Program-made: the position numbers and the translations under genes
Shown: positions 1 through 9,294 of the stretch, one piece after another
Position numbering within the stretch: position 1 is the stretch's first letter
How the letters are laid out: every line of letters starts with the position of its first letter
From: Natronorubrum halophilum
GTDB taxonomy: Archaea > Halobacteriota > Halobacteria > Halobacteriales > Natrialbaceae
Assembly: GCF_003670115.1 (NCBI RefSeq)
Contig: NZ_QQTY01000003.1
Span: 248,001 to 312,000, forward strand
Reading direction: 5' to 3'
Length of the DNA stretch: 64,000 bases
The notes under the pieces: generated by a model
Told to the model about the DNA's origin: nothing
The model's input: the letters and a program-made list of their open reading frames with translations, nothing else
Databases searched by the model: none

Positions 1-163
1 GTGTTGCCATGGTACACGACAGGTCACGCCGAGATAATGAATGTTTTGAACAACTGACCAGGGTTTCGTCACAAAGTTTCCGCTCCAGGGACGATCGCTG
101 GCGATTGGGTTTTGACCGGACGCTCGCGGAACTATTATCGGGACTGGGGACACTCGTAGGGAC

Positions 164-1462
164 ATGACCACGTGGCTCATCACCGACGCGACGACGCTCG
201 AGGGATCCGCGGTCGACATCGCGATCGAGGACGGTACTATCTCTCGGATCGAGAACGCCGGCTCGATCGATTCGTCGGCCGCTCCCGAGGACCGGCGATA
301 CGACGCGAACGGTCGGCTCGTGACGCCGACGCTCATCGAACCGCACATCCACCTCGACGCGACGCTCACCGCGGGCGAGCCAAGCTGGAACGAATCGGGA
401 ACCCTCGCCGAGGGAATCGGCATCTGGGGGGACCGAAAGGAGACGCTCGAGGCGGCCGACGTGAAAGACAGAGCCGAGCGGGCCATCGAGTGGATGGCGG
501 CCAACGGTATCACCCGCGTTCGGACGCACGCGGATACGACCGAGGAGTCCCTTACCGGCGTTCGCGCCCTGCTCGAGCTGCGCGAGGACGTCTCGGATCT
601 CGTCGACCTGCAGGTCGTCGCGTTCCCGCAGGACGGCATCTTCACCGACGACTCCCACGAGGATCTGCTTCGGGAGTCCCTCGAGATGGGTGCGGATCTC
701 GTCGGCGCGATTCCGCACAACGAACACACCCGCGAGGACGGCGTCGCCTCAGTCGAACTCGCGATGGACCTCGCCGAACGATACGACCGTCCGGTCGACA
801 TGCATATCGACGAGACGGATGATCCCGGCTCGCGGTTCACCGAGGTGCTCGCGAGCGAATCGATTAAACGGGGGGTTGGCGACCGCGTCACTGCGAGTCA
901 CACGACGGCGATGCACTCCTATTCCAACGCGTACGCGGCGAAGGTAATCTCGCTACTGGCCGAAAGCGGTGCCAGCGTGATCACCAATCCGCCGGACAAC
1001 GCGGTCTTGCAGGGACGCTACGACGACTATCCGCGTCGTCGCGGCCACACCCGGATCGACGAACTGCACGAGGCCGGTGTGACCGTCGGGCTCGGTCACG
1101 ACTCGGTTATGGATCCGTGGTATCACTACGGGTGCGGCGACCAGCTCGATGCGGCGTTCATCCTCCTGCACTACGCCCACATGAGCGGACGGAACGATGT
1201 CGGACCGCTCTGGGAGATGCTCACGACGGCGAACGCCGAGGTTTTCGGCGTCGACGACTACGGGCTCTCCGTCGGTGCCGACGGCTCGCTCGTCGTCTAC
1301 GACGCGCCGGATCCGTTCAACGCGCTTCGCACGCGCGCCCCGAGAACGCTGGTACTCAAGGACGGCCGCAAAATCGCCCGAACCGAGCCCGCGAAGACGC
1401 GGGTGATCCGCGATGGCGACAGCGAGAACGGAACCGAACACGACATCGATTTCCACCGCTAA
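164..1462 (+). CDS. Cytosine-deaminase-like amidohydrolase
   Basis: This 432-residue protein resembles the cytosine deaminase / N-isopropylammelide hydrolase branch of the metal-dependent amidohydrolases, which deaminate or hydrolyse nitrogen heterocycles in the cytoplasm. The N-terminal metal motif is EPHIHLD (about residues 59-65). A mid-protein MHIDETDD block follows (about residue 217), then ASHTTAMHS and a GLGHDSVMDPW metal/catalytic segment. A TATA-like AACTATTATC lies about 30 bp before the ATG, fitting a leaderless transcript. The neighbours (molybdenum hydroxylase, hydantoinase) suggest it acts in the same heterocycle pathway. The family is clear; the substrate is not. Confidence 0.85.
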   Translation: MTTWLITDATTLEGSAVDIAIEDGTISRIENAGSIDSSAAPEDRRYDANGRLVTPTLIEPHIHLDATLTAGEPSWNESGTLAEGIGIWGDRKETLEAADVKDRAERAIEWMAANGITRVRTHADTTEESLTGVRALLELREDVSDLVDLQVVAFPQDGIFTDDSHEDLLRESLEMGADLVGAIPHNEHTREDGVASVELAMDLAERYDRPVDMHIDETDDPGSRFTEVLASESIKRGVGDRVTASHTTAMHSYSNAYAAKVISLLAESGASVITNPPDNAVLQGRYDDYPRRRGHTRIDELHEAGVTVGLGHDSVMDPWYHYGCGDQLDAAFILLHYAHMSGRNDVGPLWEMLTTANAEVFGVDDYGLSVGADGSLVVYDAPDPFNALRTRAPRTLVLKDGRKIARTEPAKTRVIRDGDSENGTEHDIDFHR

Positions 1463-1515
1463 CTGGTAGTTCTGCGGTCGGTGGTTTACTCCTGGTCAAA
1501 AAAGCGGTGAATCCC

Positions 1516-2274
1516 TTATTTGAACGCGACGCAGCGACAGACGCTCGACTCGCCGCCACGGAAGCGCCACGGGAAGGTTCCGATCTGGACGCGTTCGTTG
1601 AGCAGTTCTTCGGGGACCTGTGCGTTTTCGACGTGGATGATACCCTCCGGGAACAGATCGTTGTGCATGAGCTGATAGCCTTCGGGCGGGAAAATTTCGT
1701 CGAGGTCGTCGACGCCGAGGGCGTCTTCGGCTTCCGCCGCGAGGTCCGGACGGATCTCGCGGATGATCGTGTTCATCGGGTGGTCGGCACTGCCGCAGTC
1801 GAGGAGGAGGTAGTTGAGTTCCATCTCCTTACACCAGTCGGCAAACTCCTGGTTCGGGCCAGGGTGCTTGCTGAAGAATCGATCCGGATCGGCGTTTTCC
1901 TTGTGCCAAGCGTAGTCCTGATAGCCCGTGTGGATGAACAGGATGTCCCCCTTCCGGACATCACAGACGTCCTCGATCATTTCGCTGGTGTAGACGTCGT
2001 AGTCGCCGACTTTGTCCGAGATGTCCGCGACGACGGCGTCGCCGACGAGTTCGTCGAGCCCCACCTGTTCGATATCCCGTCCGCTGGCGACGAAGTGTTT
2101 CTCGCCGTCCAGGTGAGTTCCGGTGTGGTTCATGAACTCGATCTTCTGTCCGTTTACTTTCTCGGTGTCGAGGCTCTTTTCGTACCACACCTTGGGGTTG
2201 TCGTACGTTGGCCACGCCGGCGTGTCCTGTGACCACGGCTGAGTCAGGTCGTGCATCTCGTAGTCGTCGAGCAT
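1516..2274 (-). CDS. Cyclase-family metal hydrolase (isatin hydrolase / kynurenine formamidase-like)
   Basis: The protein belongs to the cyclase family of metal-dependent amide or lactam hydrolases. The diagnostic segment HTGTHLDGEKHF is present, with the metal-binding HxGxHxDxxxH pattern, together with the core DLTQPWSQDTPAWP near the N-terminus and a C-terminal VENAQVPEEL block. The start at 2274 (MLDDYEMHDL, 252 aa) was chosen because the upstream in-frame sequence has no family similarity; an ATG at 2256 is also possible. It is divergent from the FAD subunit gene at 2562 across a 288-bp promoter region. It probably opens a cyclic amide produced by the neighbouring oxidases or amidohydrolases. 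Confidence 0.85.
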   Translation of the reverse strand: MLDDYEMHDLTQPWSQDTPAWPTYDNPKVWYEKSLDTEKVNGQKIEFMNHTGTHLDGEKHFVASGRDIEQVGLDELVGDAVVADISDKVGDYDVYTSEMIEDVCDVRKGDILFIHTGYQDYAWHKENADPDRFFSKHPGPNQEFADWCKEMELNYLLLDCGSADHPMNTIIREIRPDLAAEAEDALGVDDLDEIFPPEGYQLMHNDLFPEGIIHVENAQVPEELLNERVQIGTFPWRFRGGESSVCRCVAFK

Positions 2275-2375
2275 GAACAGTACGTAGCCTCCCCCGTCAC
2301 TTAAACTTACGTGAACGGGAGAATCGATTTCTGTGACGTACGCGCCGTTCGATACCCCCTGTGAGTACTGTGGGC

Positions 2376-2414
2376 GTGCCAACAACCAACAACACTTATT
2401 AGTACCCTTGGCAC
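2376..2414. promoter_or_regulatory. Inverted repeat in divergent promoter region
   Basis: GTGCCAA (2376-2382) and TTGGCAC (2408-2414) form a perfect 7-bp inverted repeat separated by 25 bp. The spacer contains an AT-rich CTTATTAG core that could serve as a TATA element on the minus strand for the cyclase gene. The repeat lies between the divergent cyclase and FAD-subunit genes, so it is a candidate operator for a local regulator such as the IclR protein at 10671. Function is inferred from position only. Confidence 0.35.
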
Positions 2415-2561
2415 AATCATGTGGTATCCGTGTGACCGACAGATGACTATACGAACCACCGCCCAGTACGGACTCGAATCCGCGTACCAACCGCCGGCCG
2501 GCCGATACCCGAGCGATCGCGCCGGTCGTCGGTCCGGGAGCCGAAACCGGTTCGAGGGGCT

Positions 2562-3461
2562 ATGAAACCAGCACCGTTTACACACCACCGACCAAAGACG
2601 ATCGAAGAGGCCCTCGAGCTGCTCGAAGCGCTCGAGGACGCGGAACTGATGGCGGGCAATCAATCGCTCGGGATCGTCATGGCGAACCGTCTCGCGACCC
2701 CCGATCATCTCGTCGACCTCAACGGCGTTTCCGAACTCGCGTACATCGACGACACCGACGACGGCGTTCGGATCGGAGCGATGACGACCCATCGGACTCT
2801 CGAGCGGTCGGATCTCCTCGCCGAGGCGTTGCCGATGCTTCCCGAGGCGGCCGAACAGATCGCCGGACCCTCGGTTCGAAACCAGGGAACCATCGGCGGT
2901 AGCATCGGCGAAGCGGACCCGGCGGGCAACTACCCCGCGGCGCTGCTCGCACTGGAGGGGTCGGTGAACCTTCGTTCCGCCAACGGAACTCGATCGGTTC
3001 CCGTGAGCGAGTACTTCATCGCGTACATGTTTACCGACCTCCGCGAGGAGGAACTCATCGAGAGCGTCTCGGTGCCGACGGAGCCGTTCCCGCCCGCTCG
3101 GACCGGAATGGCCTTCCTCGAGCTCAAACGAGCCGCTCAGACCTTCCCGACGGTAAGCGCGGCGACTGCCGTTCGAGTCGACGATCCGACCGCCGCCGAC
3201 CCCCTCGTCGAGGATGCACGGATCGCCCTCGCGAACGCGGCGGACGTGCCGTTGCGCGTCGAGGACGCCGAGTCGGTCCTCGAAGGCGAGCCGCTGACCG
3301 AAGACGGTCTCGAGGAACTCACGGAAATCGTCACGGGAGCGGTCACTCCCGAGGGCGAGATGCACGCGGATCGAGAGTACAAAGAAGAAGTCGCCGGCGA
3401 GTACGCCAAACGCTCGATAGCGCAAGCCTACGACGACGCTGTCGCGGCGTCGAATTCGTAG
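2562..3461 (+). CDS. Molybdenum hydroxylase medium (FAD-binding) subunit
   Basis: This is the CoxM/XdhB-type FAD subunit, which passes electrons from the iron-sulfur subunit to an external acceptor. The N-terminus MKPAPFTHHRP and the first FAD loop (AGNQSLGIVMANR, about residues 31-43) are typical. So is the second FAD signature VRNQGTIGGSIGEADPAGNYPAAL, split here into VRNQGTIGGS and EADPAGNYPA. Length (299 aa) is normal. It stands apart from its S and L partner subunits, which lie on the opposite strand at 4156-7143; most clusters keep the three genes in one operon. The CoxG-like gene follows 46 bp downstream. Confidence 0.9.
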   Translation: MKPAPFTHHRPKTIEEALELLEALEDAELMAGNQSLGIVMANRLATPDHLVDLNGVSELAYIDDTDDGVRIGAMTTHRTLERSDLLAEALPMLPEAAEQIAGPSVRNQGTIGGSIGEADPAGNYPAALLALEGSVNLRSANGTRSVPVSEYFIAYMFTDLREEELIESVSVPTEPFPPARTGMAFLELKRAAQTFPTVSAATAVRVDDPTAADPLVEDARIALANAADVPLRVEDAESVLEGEPLTEDGLEELTEIVTGAVTPEGEMHADREYKEEVAGEYAKRSIAQAYDDAVAASNS

Positions 3462-3507
3462 TCGTCGAACCACCCACCAACCACCGTCGCAGCAATACCA
3501 ATCACAC

Positions 3508-4029
3508 ATGTTAGAATTCACTGGCGAAAACGAGATGGAACAGTCGAGAGAAGAATTGTGGCCCTACTTCACCGACCCGGATATCCTCGCGGAGTGCGCG
3601 CCGGGCTGTAAGGAGATGATCCTCGAGTCACCCCACGAGATCACGGCGGTGCTGGCGGTCGGCGTCGGGAGCGTTAAACCCGAGTTCGAGGTCGACGCCG
3701 TCGTGACGAACATCGAGTACCCGGAACTGCTCGAGTTGAAGGCCGTCGGTCAGGCTCCGCGAAACGAGTTCGAGATGACGGCGACGATGAAGTTGATCGA
3801 ACAGGACGACGGCGGAACGATCGTCGACTGGGAGGCCAAAGCCGACGTCTCGGGGACGATCGTCAGCCTGGGGAGTCGGGCGCTCAAGAGCGTGACCAAC
3901 CGACTGGTCAAAAAGTACTTCGCGGACATGCAGGCGATCATCGAGGAGGGGAAGGGAGCCGAGTCGAAGCTGGAGGCCGCGCCGGACGATTCGGACACCG
4001 ACTTCGACGTCGAAGTCGAGTCGCCGTAA
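3508..4029 (+). CDS. CoxG-like SRPBCC family protein
   Basis: A 173-residue protein of the carbon monoxide dehydrogenase subunit G family (SRPBCC / START-like fold). The opening MLEFTGENEMEQSREELWPYF and the following DPDILAECAPGCKEM block are characteristic. In CO dehydrogenases, CoxG is linked to membrane recruitment of the enzyme; in related hydroxylase operons its role is less clear. It follows the FAD subunit by 46 bp and is probably cotranscribed. The acidic tail (DDSDTDFDVEVESP) is typical of halophiles. It converges on the large-subunit gene. Confidence 0.85.
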   Translation: MLEFTGENEMEQSREELWPYFTDPDILAECAPGCKEMILESPHEITAVLAVGVGSVKPEFEVDAVVTNIEYPELLELKAVGQAPRNEFEMTATMKLIEQDDGGTIVDWEAKADVSGTIVSLGSRALKSVTNRLVKKYFADMQAIIEEGKGAESKLEAAPDDSDTDFDVEVESP

Positions 4030-4155
4030 TCGACCGCAGCCCGTTTTGCGTCTGTCGTCGTTCGTTCCCGCTATTTTTCCCGCCACTGCTGGGCTTACGA
4101 GCCATACCGATCGCTCGCGGATCGAGATCGACGGAAAACAGATCGAGCGGACCGA

Positions 4156-6633
4156 CTACTCGAGATCGCGAACGTTCGCCCGGATGTGATCCGGCGAGAC
4201 GGGGATCCGATCCGCCGGCTCCTCGACGTCGAGCGGATCGAGCGCGGCGTTGATCGACGTGGCGATACTCGCGGGGGCGTCGATCATGCCGCCCTCACCG
4301 ACGCCTTTCGCACCGGTTTCGGTGTACGGCGAGGGCGTCTCCGTGTGCTCCATCTGAATCTCCGGAACGTTCTCGATCGAGGGGAGCAGGTAATCGAACA
4401 GCGTGATCGCCTGCGGTTGACCGTCCTCCTCGTAGCCGAACTCCTCGAGGAGCGACGCGCCGATTCCCTGGGCGATGCCGCCGTGGGCCTGTCCTTCGAC
4501 GATCATCGGGTTCAGCATCGTCCCGCAGTCACGGACCGTGTAGAACGTGAGAATGTCGACCTCCCCGGTTTCGATGTCGACCTCGACGATGGGTGCGTTC
4601 GCACCGAAGGCGGCCGTCGGGTACACCGGGAACTTCCGCGAGAACGCCTCGTCGAACTCCTCGAACTCCGTCGCGGGGTGGTCGTAGTTGTAGCTCACCT
4701 GGCTGAGTCGCTTCTCGCCGTCGGCGTCGATCGCCGCGAGATCCGCCAGCGAGAGCGAGTCGCCGGTATCGACCCGTTCGACGGTGCCGTTCCGGTAGAT
4801 GACGTCGTCCTCGGAGACGTCCCAGCGGTCGGCTGCGACCGCCGTCGCGTTCGCGATGAACTGTTCCGCGAGACCGACGGTCGCCCCCGACAGCATGACC
4901 GCCATTCGCGACGCCGCGCTCCCGTACTCGGTCGGGGCGTCGATGCTGTCGAGATAGTCGACCTCGATGTCGCTGGGGAGAATCTCGAGTTCGTCGGCGA
5001 GCAGCTGGGAGACCAGCGTCTGGTGACCCTGCCCGGAGGAGTCCGTCGCGAGAAACGCCGTGACGGTCCCGTCCTGCTCGAGATTCGCGCGGAGGTGTTC
5101 GGGCAGTTCTTCGACCTCGTCGCGGTCCCGGTCCGCGAGCGATTCGCGGTCGCTTCGCTGCCGGTCGGTCCAGTCCGAGCCGCTGACGCCGGGCTCGATG
5201 ATGACGCTCGACTGGACGCCGCGATACTTGCCCTCCTCGCGCTTCGCCTCGACGATCTCGGGATCGAGGAGGCCGCCGTCGCGCTCGTCGTCGATGATCT
5301 CCTGGATCCGATCGAGCGTCGCGGGATAGTCCCCGGAGTCGTAGATGTTCTTCGAGGGGAGGGTGTAGGGCATCTGCTCGGGCTGGATCAGGTTACGCCG
5401 GCGGAACTCCGTCGGATCCATCCCGATCTCGCGGGCCGCCTTGTCGACGACCATCTCGAGGGCGTAAATGTGCGGATCGACGCCGAAGCCGCGGTAGGCG
5501 GTCTGTGACGTCTTGTTGGTCAGGACGAGATCGTACTCGTACGTGACGTCGTCGATCGCGTAGGAGTTCGTGACGACCGAAAGCGGCTTGAGAACCTGAT
5601 TGACGGGGTATCGCGGAAACGCGCCGAAGTCGTCGACGAACCAGACCTCGAGCCCGCGCATGGTGCCGTCGTCGTCGACGGCCATCCGCATCTCGTACTC
5701 CCGGTCCGAACAGTGCATGTCCCCGCCCTGCAGGTTCTCGATGCGGTCCTCCTCGAATTTCACGGGGCGCTCGAGTTTGTGACTCGCCATCGCGGCCAGA
5801 CAGCAGTAGCGGTGGATCCCGATTTTCGTACCGTAGCTCCCGCCGACGTCCGCCGGCACGTTCACCCGAACGTCGTCTTCCTCGTAGCCCAGCGTCTCGT
5901 AGATCATGTTGTCGACGAGGGTGTGGAGCTGGATGTTACAGTCGATCTCGAACGAGTCCGTATCGCCGTCGTACTGGGCGACGACGCCCGCCGTCTCGAG
6001 CGGGACGCCGGAGATGCGCCCCCACGAGTACGTGCCGTCGACGACCGTGTCGGCGTCTTCGAATGCTCGCTCTGGATCGCCGAACTCGATGCGCTCGTGG
6101 TCGACGACGTTCGTCCCGACGTGTTCGTGGACGACGACGTCGTCCTCGCGGGCGGCCATTCCGTCGGCGACGGCCTCGACGGCGTTGTACTCGACGGTGA
6201 CGAGATCCGCGACGTCTTCGGCCGCGTACCGGTTTGACGCGACGATGGCGACGACGGGTTCGCCGACGAACCGCGCTTTGTCGCCGGCGAGCGACCACTC
6301 GAACATCTCGTTGACGCCGTCTTCGGTCTCGACGCTATCGATGCCGGTCGGCATCGGATTGTAGTCGGCTTCGAGGTCCTCGGCGGTCAAGACGAGTTCG
6401 CAGTCTGGGTGGGCTTCGGCCTCGCTCGTGTCGATCGATTCGATCTCCGCGTGGGCGTGCATGCTGCGCACCAGCGCCATGTGAAGGCAGTTCTCCGGCG
6501 TGATGTCGTGGATGAACTCGGCTCGTCCGGTCAAAATCCGCCGATCCTCGACTCGCGGAAGCCCCTGGCCGGTGAACGATTCCGCGTCGGCGTCCGAATC
6601 GCCGTCGACGTCGGTCGCTTGCGATCTGGACAT
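4156..6633 (-). CDS. Molybdenum hydroxylase large (Mo-MCD binding) subunit
   Basis: The 825-residue protein is a xanthine-oxidase/CO-dehydrogenase family large subunit. It opens with the GQGLPRVEDRRILTGRAEF block, has the substrate-channel/cofactor loop AYRGFGVDPHI (about residue 370) and ends with GAKGVGEGGMIDAPASI, whose glutamate is the family's catalytic base. The loop AYRGFG differs from the AYxCSFR of true form I CO dehydrogenases, so CO oxidation is unlikely and a heterocyclic or aldehyde substrate is favoured. It starts 3 bp after the small-subunit stop, indicating cotranscription. Confidence 0.9.
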   Translation of the reverse strand: MSRSQATDVDGDSDADAESFTGQGLPRVEDRRILTGRAEFIHDITPENCLHMALVRSMHAHAEIESIDTSEAEAHPDCELVLTAEDLEADYNPMPTGIDSVETEDGVNEMFEWSLAGDKARFVGEPVVAIVASNRYAAEDVADLVTVEYNAVEAVADGMAAREDDVVVHEHVGTNVVDHERIEFGDPERAFEDADTVVDGTYSWGRISGVPLETAGVVAQYDGDTDSFEIDCNIQLHTLVDNMIYETLGYEEDDVRVNVPADVGGSYGTKIGIHRYCCLAAMASHKLERPVKFEEDRIENLQGGDMHCSDREYEMRMAVDDDGTMRGLEVWFVDDFGAFPRYPVNQVLKPLSVVTNSYAIDDVTYEYDLVLTNKTSQTAYRGFGVDPHIYALEMVVDKAAREIGMDPTEFRRRNLIQPEQMPYTLPSKNIYDSGDYPATLDRIQEIIDDERDGGLLDPEIVEAKREEGKYRGVQSSVIIEPGVSGSDWTDRQRSDRESLADRDRDEVEELPEHLRANLEQDGTVTAFLATDSSGQGHQTLVSQLLADELEILPSDIEVDYLDSIDAPTEYGSAASRMAVMLSGATVGLAEQFIANATAVAADRWDVSEDDVIYRNGTVERVDTGDSLSLADLAAIDADGEKRLSQVSYNYDHPATEFEEFDEAFSRKFPVYPTAAFGANAPIVEVDIETGEVDILTFYTVRDCGTMLNPMIVEGQAHGGIAQGIGASLLEEFGYEEDGQPQAITLFDYLLPSIENVPEIQMEHTETPSPYTETGAKGVGEGGMIDAPASIATSINAALDPLDVEEPADRIPVSPDHIRANVRDLE

Positions 6634-6636
6634 GGA

Positions 6637-7143
6637 CTACTCCTCCATTTTTTCCGCGGCGCGTTCGACCGCCTCGTAGATGTTCTGGTAGCCGGTACAC
6701 CGACAGATGTTGTCGGCCAGTCCGGTCTCGATCTCTTCTTTTGTCGGGTTGGGATTGTCCTCGAGCAGCTCTTTCGTCGCCATGACGAACCCGCTCGTAC
6801 AGAAGCCACACTGGAGCGCGTGCGTCTCGTGGAACGCCTCCTGAATTGGATGGAGGGAGCCGTCCTCGTCGAGTCCTTCTACCGTCTCGATCTCGGCCCC
6901 GTCGGCCTGGACGGCGTACGAGAGACAGCTCTTGACCGCCCGTTCGTCCTGCCGGACGGTACACGCGCCACAGACGCCGTGTTCGCACCCGACGCGAACG
7001 CCGTTGAGATCGCATTCGTACCGAAGGAAATCGGAGAGTTTGAGTCGTGGTTCGACCGCCGCGGTTACTGGTTCGCCGTTTACGGTTACCGTGATCTCTT
7101 CGGTCACAGGGCCGTCTGGTCCGTCTGTGCTATCGGTGCTCAT
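6637..7143 (-). CDS. Molybdenum hydroxylase small (2Fe-2S) subunit
   Basis: A CoxS/XdhC-fusion-type electron-transfer subunit of 168 aa with two [2Fe-2S] clusters. The plant-ferredoxin-like N-terminal cluster is marked by GCEHGVCGACTV, and the C-terminal helical cluster by LQCGFCTSGF and ICRCTGYQNI. It is the first gene of a two-gene unit with the large subunit and is divergent from the hydantoinase gene at 7253. The roughly 110-bp intergenic region would hold both promoters. Confidence 0.92.
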   Translation of the reverse strand: MSTDSTDGPDGPVTEEITVTVNGEPVTAAVEPRLKLSDFLRYECDLNGVRVGCEHGVCGACTVRQDERAVKSCLSYAVQADGAEIETVEGLDEDGSLHPIQEAFHETHALQCGFCTSGFVMATKELLEDNPNPTKEEIETGLADNICRCTGYQNIYEAVERAAEKMEE

Positions 7144-7252
7144 AGAGGATAGTTACTCTATCCCGTGACCGAGACATAAACGTTGTGCTGCTGCGGTGGC
7201 GCTCGACCGACTGATCGGGTACACTCAAGTAGGATGAGCTACGTGTAGACGT

Positions 7253-8683
7253 ATGGTCGACGCAACCGGAGACCTTCGAGTGACTAACGCACGCGTCGTC
7301 ACTCCGAACGGCACAATCAGCGGCGGAGTTGTAGCAAAAGACGGGATTATCGTCGGTGTCGGGGCCGAGTCGAACCTCCCCGAGGCGGATCGGGAAATCG
7401 ACGCCGAGGGCAACTATCTCATCCCCGGATTCATCGACCCCCACGTTCACTGGGGGCTCTCGCGGTACGAGTTCGAGTACCACGACGGACTCGAGCACGA
7501 CTTCGAAACCGAAACCCGCGGCGCAGTCCACGGCGGCGTGACGACCGTCGTCAACTTCCTGCTCCAGAAAGAGCCCTATGTGCCGGACATGGACTTCTTC
7601 AAGCGCGCGGGCGAGGAGAACTCCTACATCGACTTCGGCTACCACGCCATCGTCCACCAGGACCACCACGTCGAGGAGATCGAGGACCTCGCCGACGCCG
7701 GGATCCGCTCGTACAAGGTCTTCTTCAACTGGTACAAACACGCCTCGCCCGAACTCGGCATCGACCACTCCGACGCCGGTCGAACGTACCGCGTGCTCGA
7801 CAAGGTATCGGACATCCCCGGCGGCGTCGTGATGTTTCACGCCGAGAACGAGGATCTGGCGATCGAACGCCGCAAAGAGCTCCAGGCCGAGGGTCGAAAC
7901 GACCTCGAGGCGTGGTCCGAAGCCTCGCCGAACGTCGCCGAGGCGATGCAGATCGAACAGATCGGCCGACTCACGGAGTACACCGACTCGCGCGCGTACA
8001 TCGTCCACATGAGCACCGGTGAGGGCGTCGACGTCTGCGAACGCTTCCAAAACAAGGGCGTGAACCTGCACGCCGAAACGCTCCCCGCCTTCCTCAGCCA
8101 CACCTACGAACAGGACGACCTCGGTATCTGGGGGAAGATCTCGCCACCGCTTCGCGGCGAAGCGAGCAAGAAACGACTCTGGGAGGGCATTCGGACCGGC
8201 GTCGTCGACTACGTCGGCACCGACCACTGTCCGCACAAGATCGAGTTCAAAGAGAAGGATACGGGCAAACACGGCGATATCTGGGACGCGATTCCCGGCG
8301 ACAACAACGGAATCGAGTACTTCCTCCCGGCCATGATGAGCGAGGGAGTCAACAAGAACCGCATCAGCATGGAACGACTCGTCGAGGTCTGTTCGACCAA
8401 CAACGCCAAGCGCTGGGGACTGTACCCCCGCAAAGGAGCGATCGCGGAGGGCTCCGACGCCGACATGGTCATCGTCGACCTCGAGAAGAGTACGGTCGTC
8501 GACGACGACTTCTATCACACGATGGAGCCCCGCTACTCGACCTATCACGGCGAGGAGCTCACCGGGCTCCCGACCCACACCATCGTCGGCGGCGAGGTCG
8601 TCGTCGAAGACGGCGAGTTGCTCGCCGAACCGGGCGGCCGAGAGTACCTGCCGCGAGGCCCCGAAGGGGTCGCGCTCGAGTAA
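7253..8683 (+). CDS. Dihydropyrimidinase / hydantoinase-like amidohydrolase
   Basis: A 476-residue cyclic amidohydrolase that hydrolyses ring amides such as dihydropyrimidines, hydantoins or allantoin. Visible binuclear metal ligands are DPHVHWG (HxH), the likely carbamylated lysine in SYKVFFNWY, the histidines of FHAENED and VHMSTGE, and the aspartate/histidine block GTDHCPH. The C-terminal GSDADMVIVDL segment is normal for the family. It follows the divergent promoter shared with the small subunit and is almost contiguous with the nucleotidyltransferase gene downstream (2-bp gap), forming an operon. The exact substrate cannot be read from sequence. Confidence 0.88.
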   Translation: MVDATGDLRVTNARVVTPNGTISGGVVAKDGIIVGVGAESNLPEADREIDAEGNYLIPGFIDPHVHWGLSRYEFEYHDGLEHDFETETRGAVHGGVTTVVNFLLQKEPYVPDMDFFKRAGEENSYIDFGYHAIVHQDHHVEEIEDLADAGIRSYKVFFNWYKHASPELGIDHSDAGRTYRVLDKVSDIPGGVVMFHAENEDLAIERRKELQAEGRNDLEAWSEASPNVAEAMQIEQIGRLTEYTDSRAYIVHMSTGEGVDVCERFQNKGVNLHAETLPAFLSHTYEQDDLGIWGKISPPLRGEASKKRLWEGIRTGVVDYVGTDHCPHKIEFKEKDTGKHGDIWDAIPGDNNGIEYFLPAMMSEGVNKNRISMERLVEVCSTNNAKRWGLYPRKGAIAEGSDADMVIVDLEKSTVVDDDFYHTMEPRYSTYHGEELTGLPTHTIVGGEVVVEDGELLAEPGGREYLPRGPEGVALE

Positions 8684-8685
8684 CC

Positions 8686-9294
8686 GTGGTCGAACTCGTC
8701 GGCGTCGTGCTCGCGGCGGGTCGCGGAACCCGATTCGAGGGCGGGAACAAGCTGCTCGCGACGGTCGATGACGAACCGATCGTCGGCCGTTCCGCACGAG
8801 CGCTCGCCGGCGGCTCCCTCGATCGAACGATCGCGATCCTCGGTCACGATTCGGAGGCCGTCCGCGACGCGGTCGGGCCACACGTCGACGAGACGACGAT
8901 CAACGACGAGTACGAACGCGGGCAGAGTCGGTCGGTTCGATCGGGTGCCCGCTACGCCCGAGAATTCGGTGCCGACGCGGCGCTCTTTCTACCGGGCGAC
9001 ATGCCGTGTGTCGATGCGGCGACGGTTCGACGACTCGCCGACGCGTACCGCGACGACAGCGCCGATATAGTGGTCCCGACGTACGAGGGTCACCGCGGCA
9101 ACCCGGTGTTGTTCGACGCCGTTCACTTCGACGAACTGGCGTCGATATCCGGCGACGTTGGGGGTCGAGCGCTCTTTGACGCGGCGGACATTCGTCGCGT
9201 CCCGGTCGACGACCCCGGGATCCACCTCGACGTCGATACCGCGGCGGACCTCGAGAGCGTCCGTCAGTCGGACTGCGACGGCGGTCGGTCGTGA
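8686..9294 (+). CDS. MobA/MocA-like molybdenum cofactor nucleotidyltransferase
   Basis: A 202-residue NTP transferase that begins with a GTG codon two bases after the hydantoinase stop. The nucleotide-binding signature LAAGRGTRFEGGNKLL and the metal-binding LPGDMPCVD motif identify the MobA/MocA/IspD fold. In molybdenum hydroxylase clusters this protein adds CMP to molybdopterin to give the MCD cofactor used by large subunits like the one at 4156. Its 3' end overlaps the convergent XdhC gene by 31 bp. Confidence 0.88.
   Translation: MVELVGVVLAAGRGTRFEGGNKLLATVDDEPIVGRSARALAGGSLDRTIAILGHDSEAVRDAVGPHVDETTINDEYERGQSRSVRSGARYAREFGADAALFLPGDMPCVDAATVRRLADAYRDDSADIVVPTYEGHRGNPVLFDAVHFDELASISGDVGGRALFDAADIRRVPVDDPGIHLDVDTAADLESVRQSDCDGGRS

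Noticed and set aside
953-1456. Long antisense frames over the amidohydrolase (also over 4186-5508, 8881-7130 and similar)
   Set aside because: Such frames arise from the high GC content and codon bias; they are Arg- or Val-rich, lack family motifs and overlap well-supported genes.
4156-7143. Form I CO dehydrogenase
   Set aside because: The large subunit has AYRGFG instead of the AYxCSFR active-site loop, and the cluster contains amidohydrolases, so CO oxidation is unlikely despite CoxM/S/L/G similarity.
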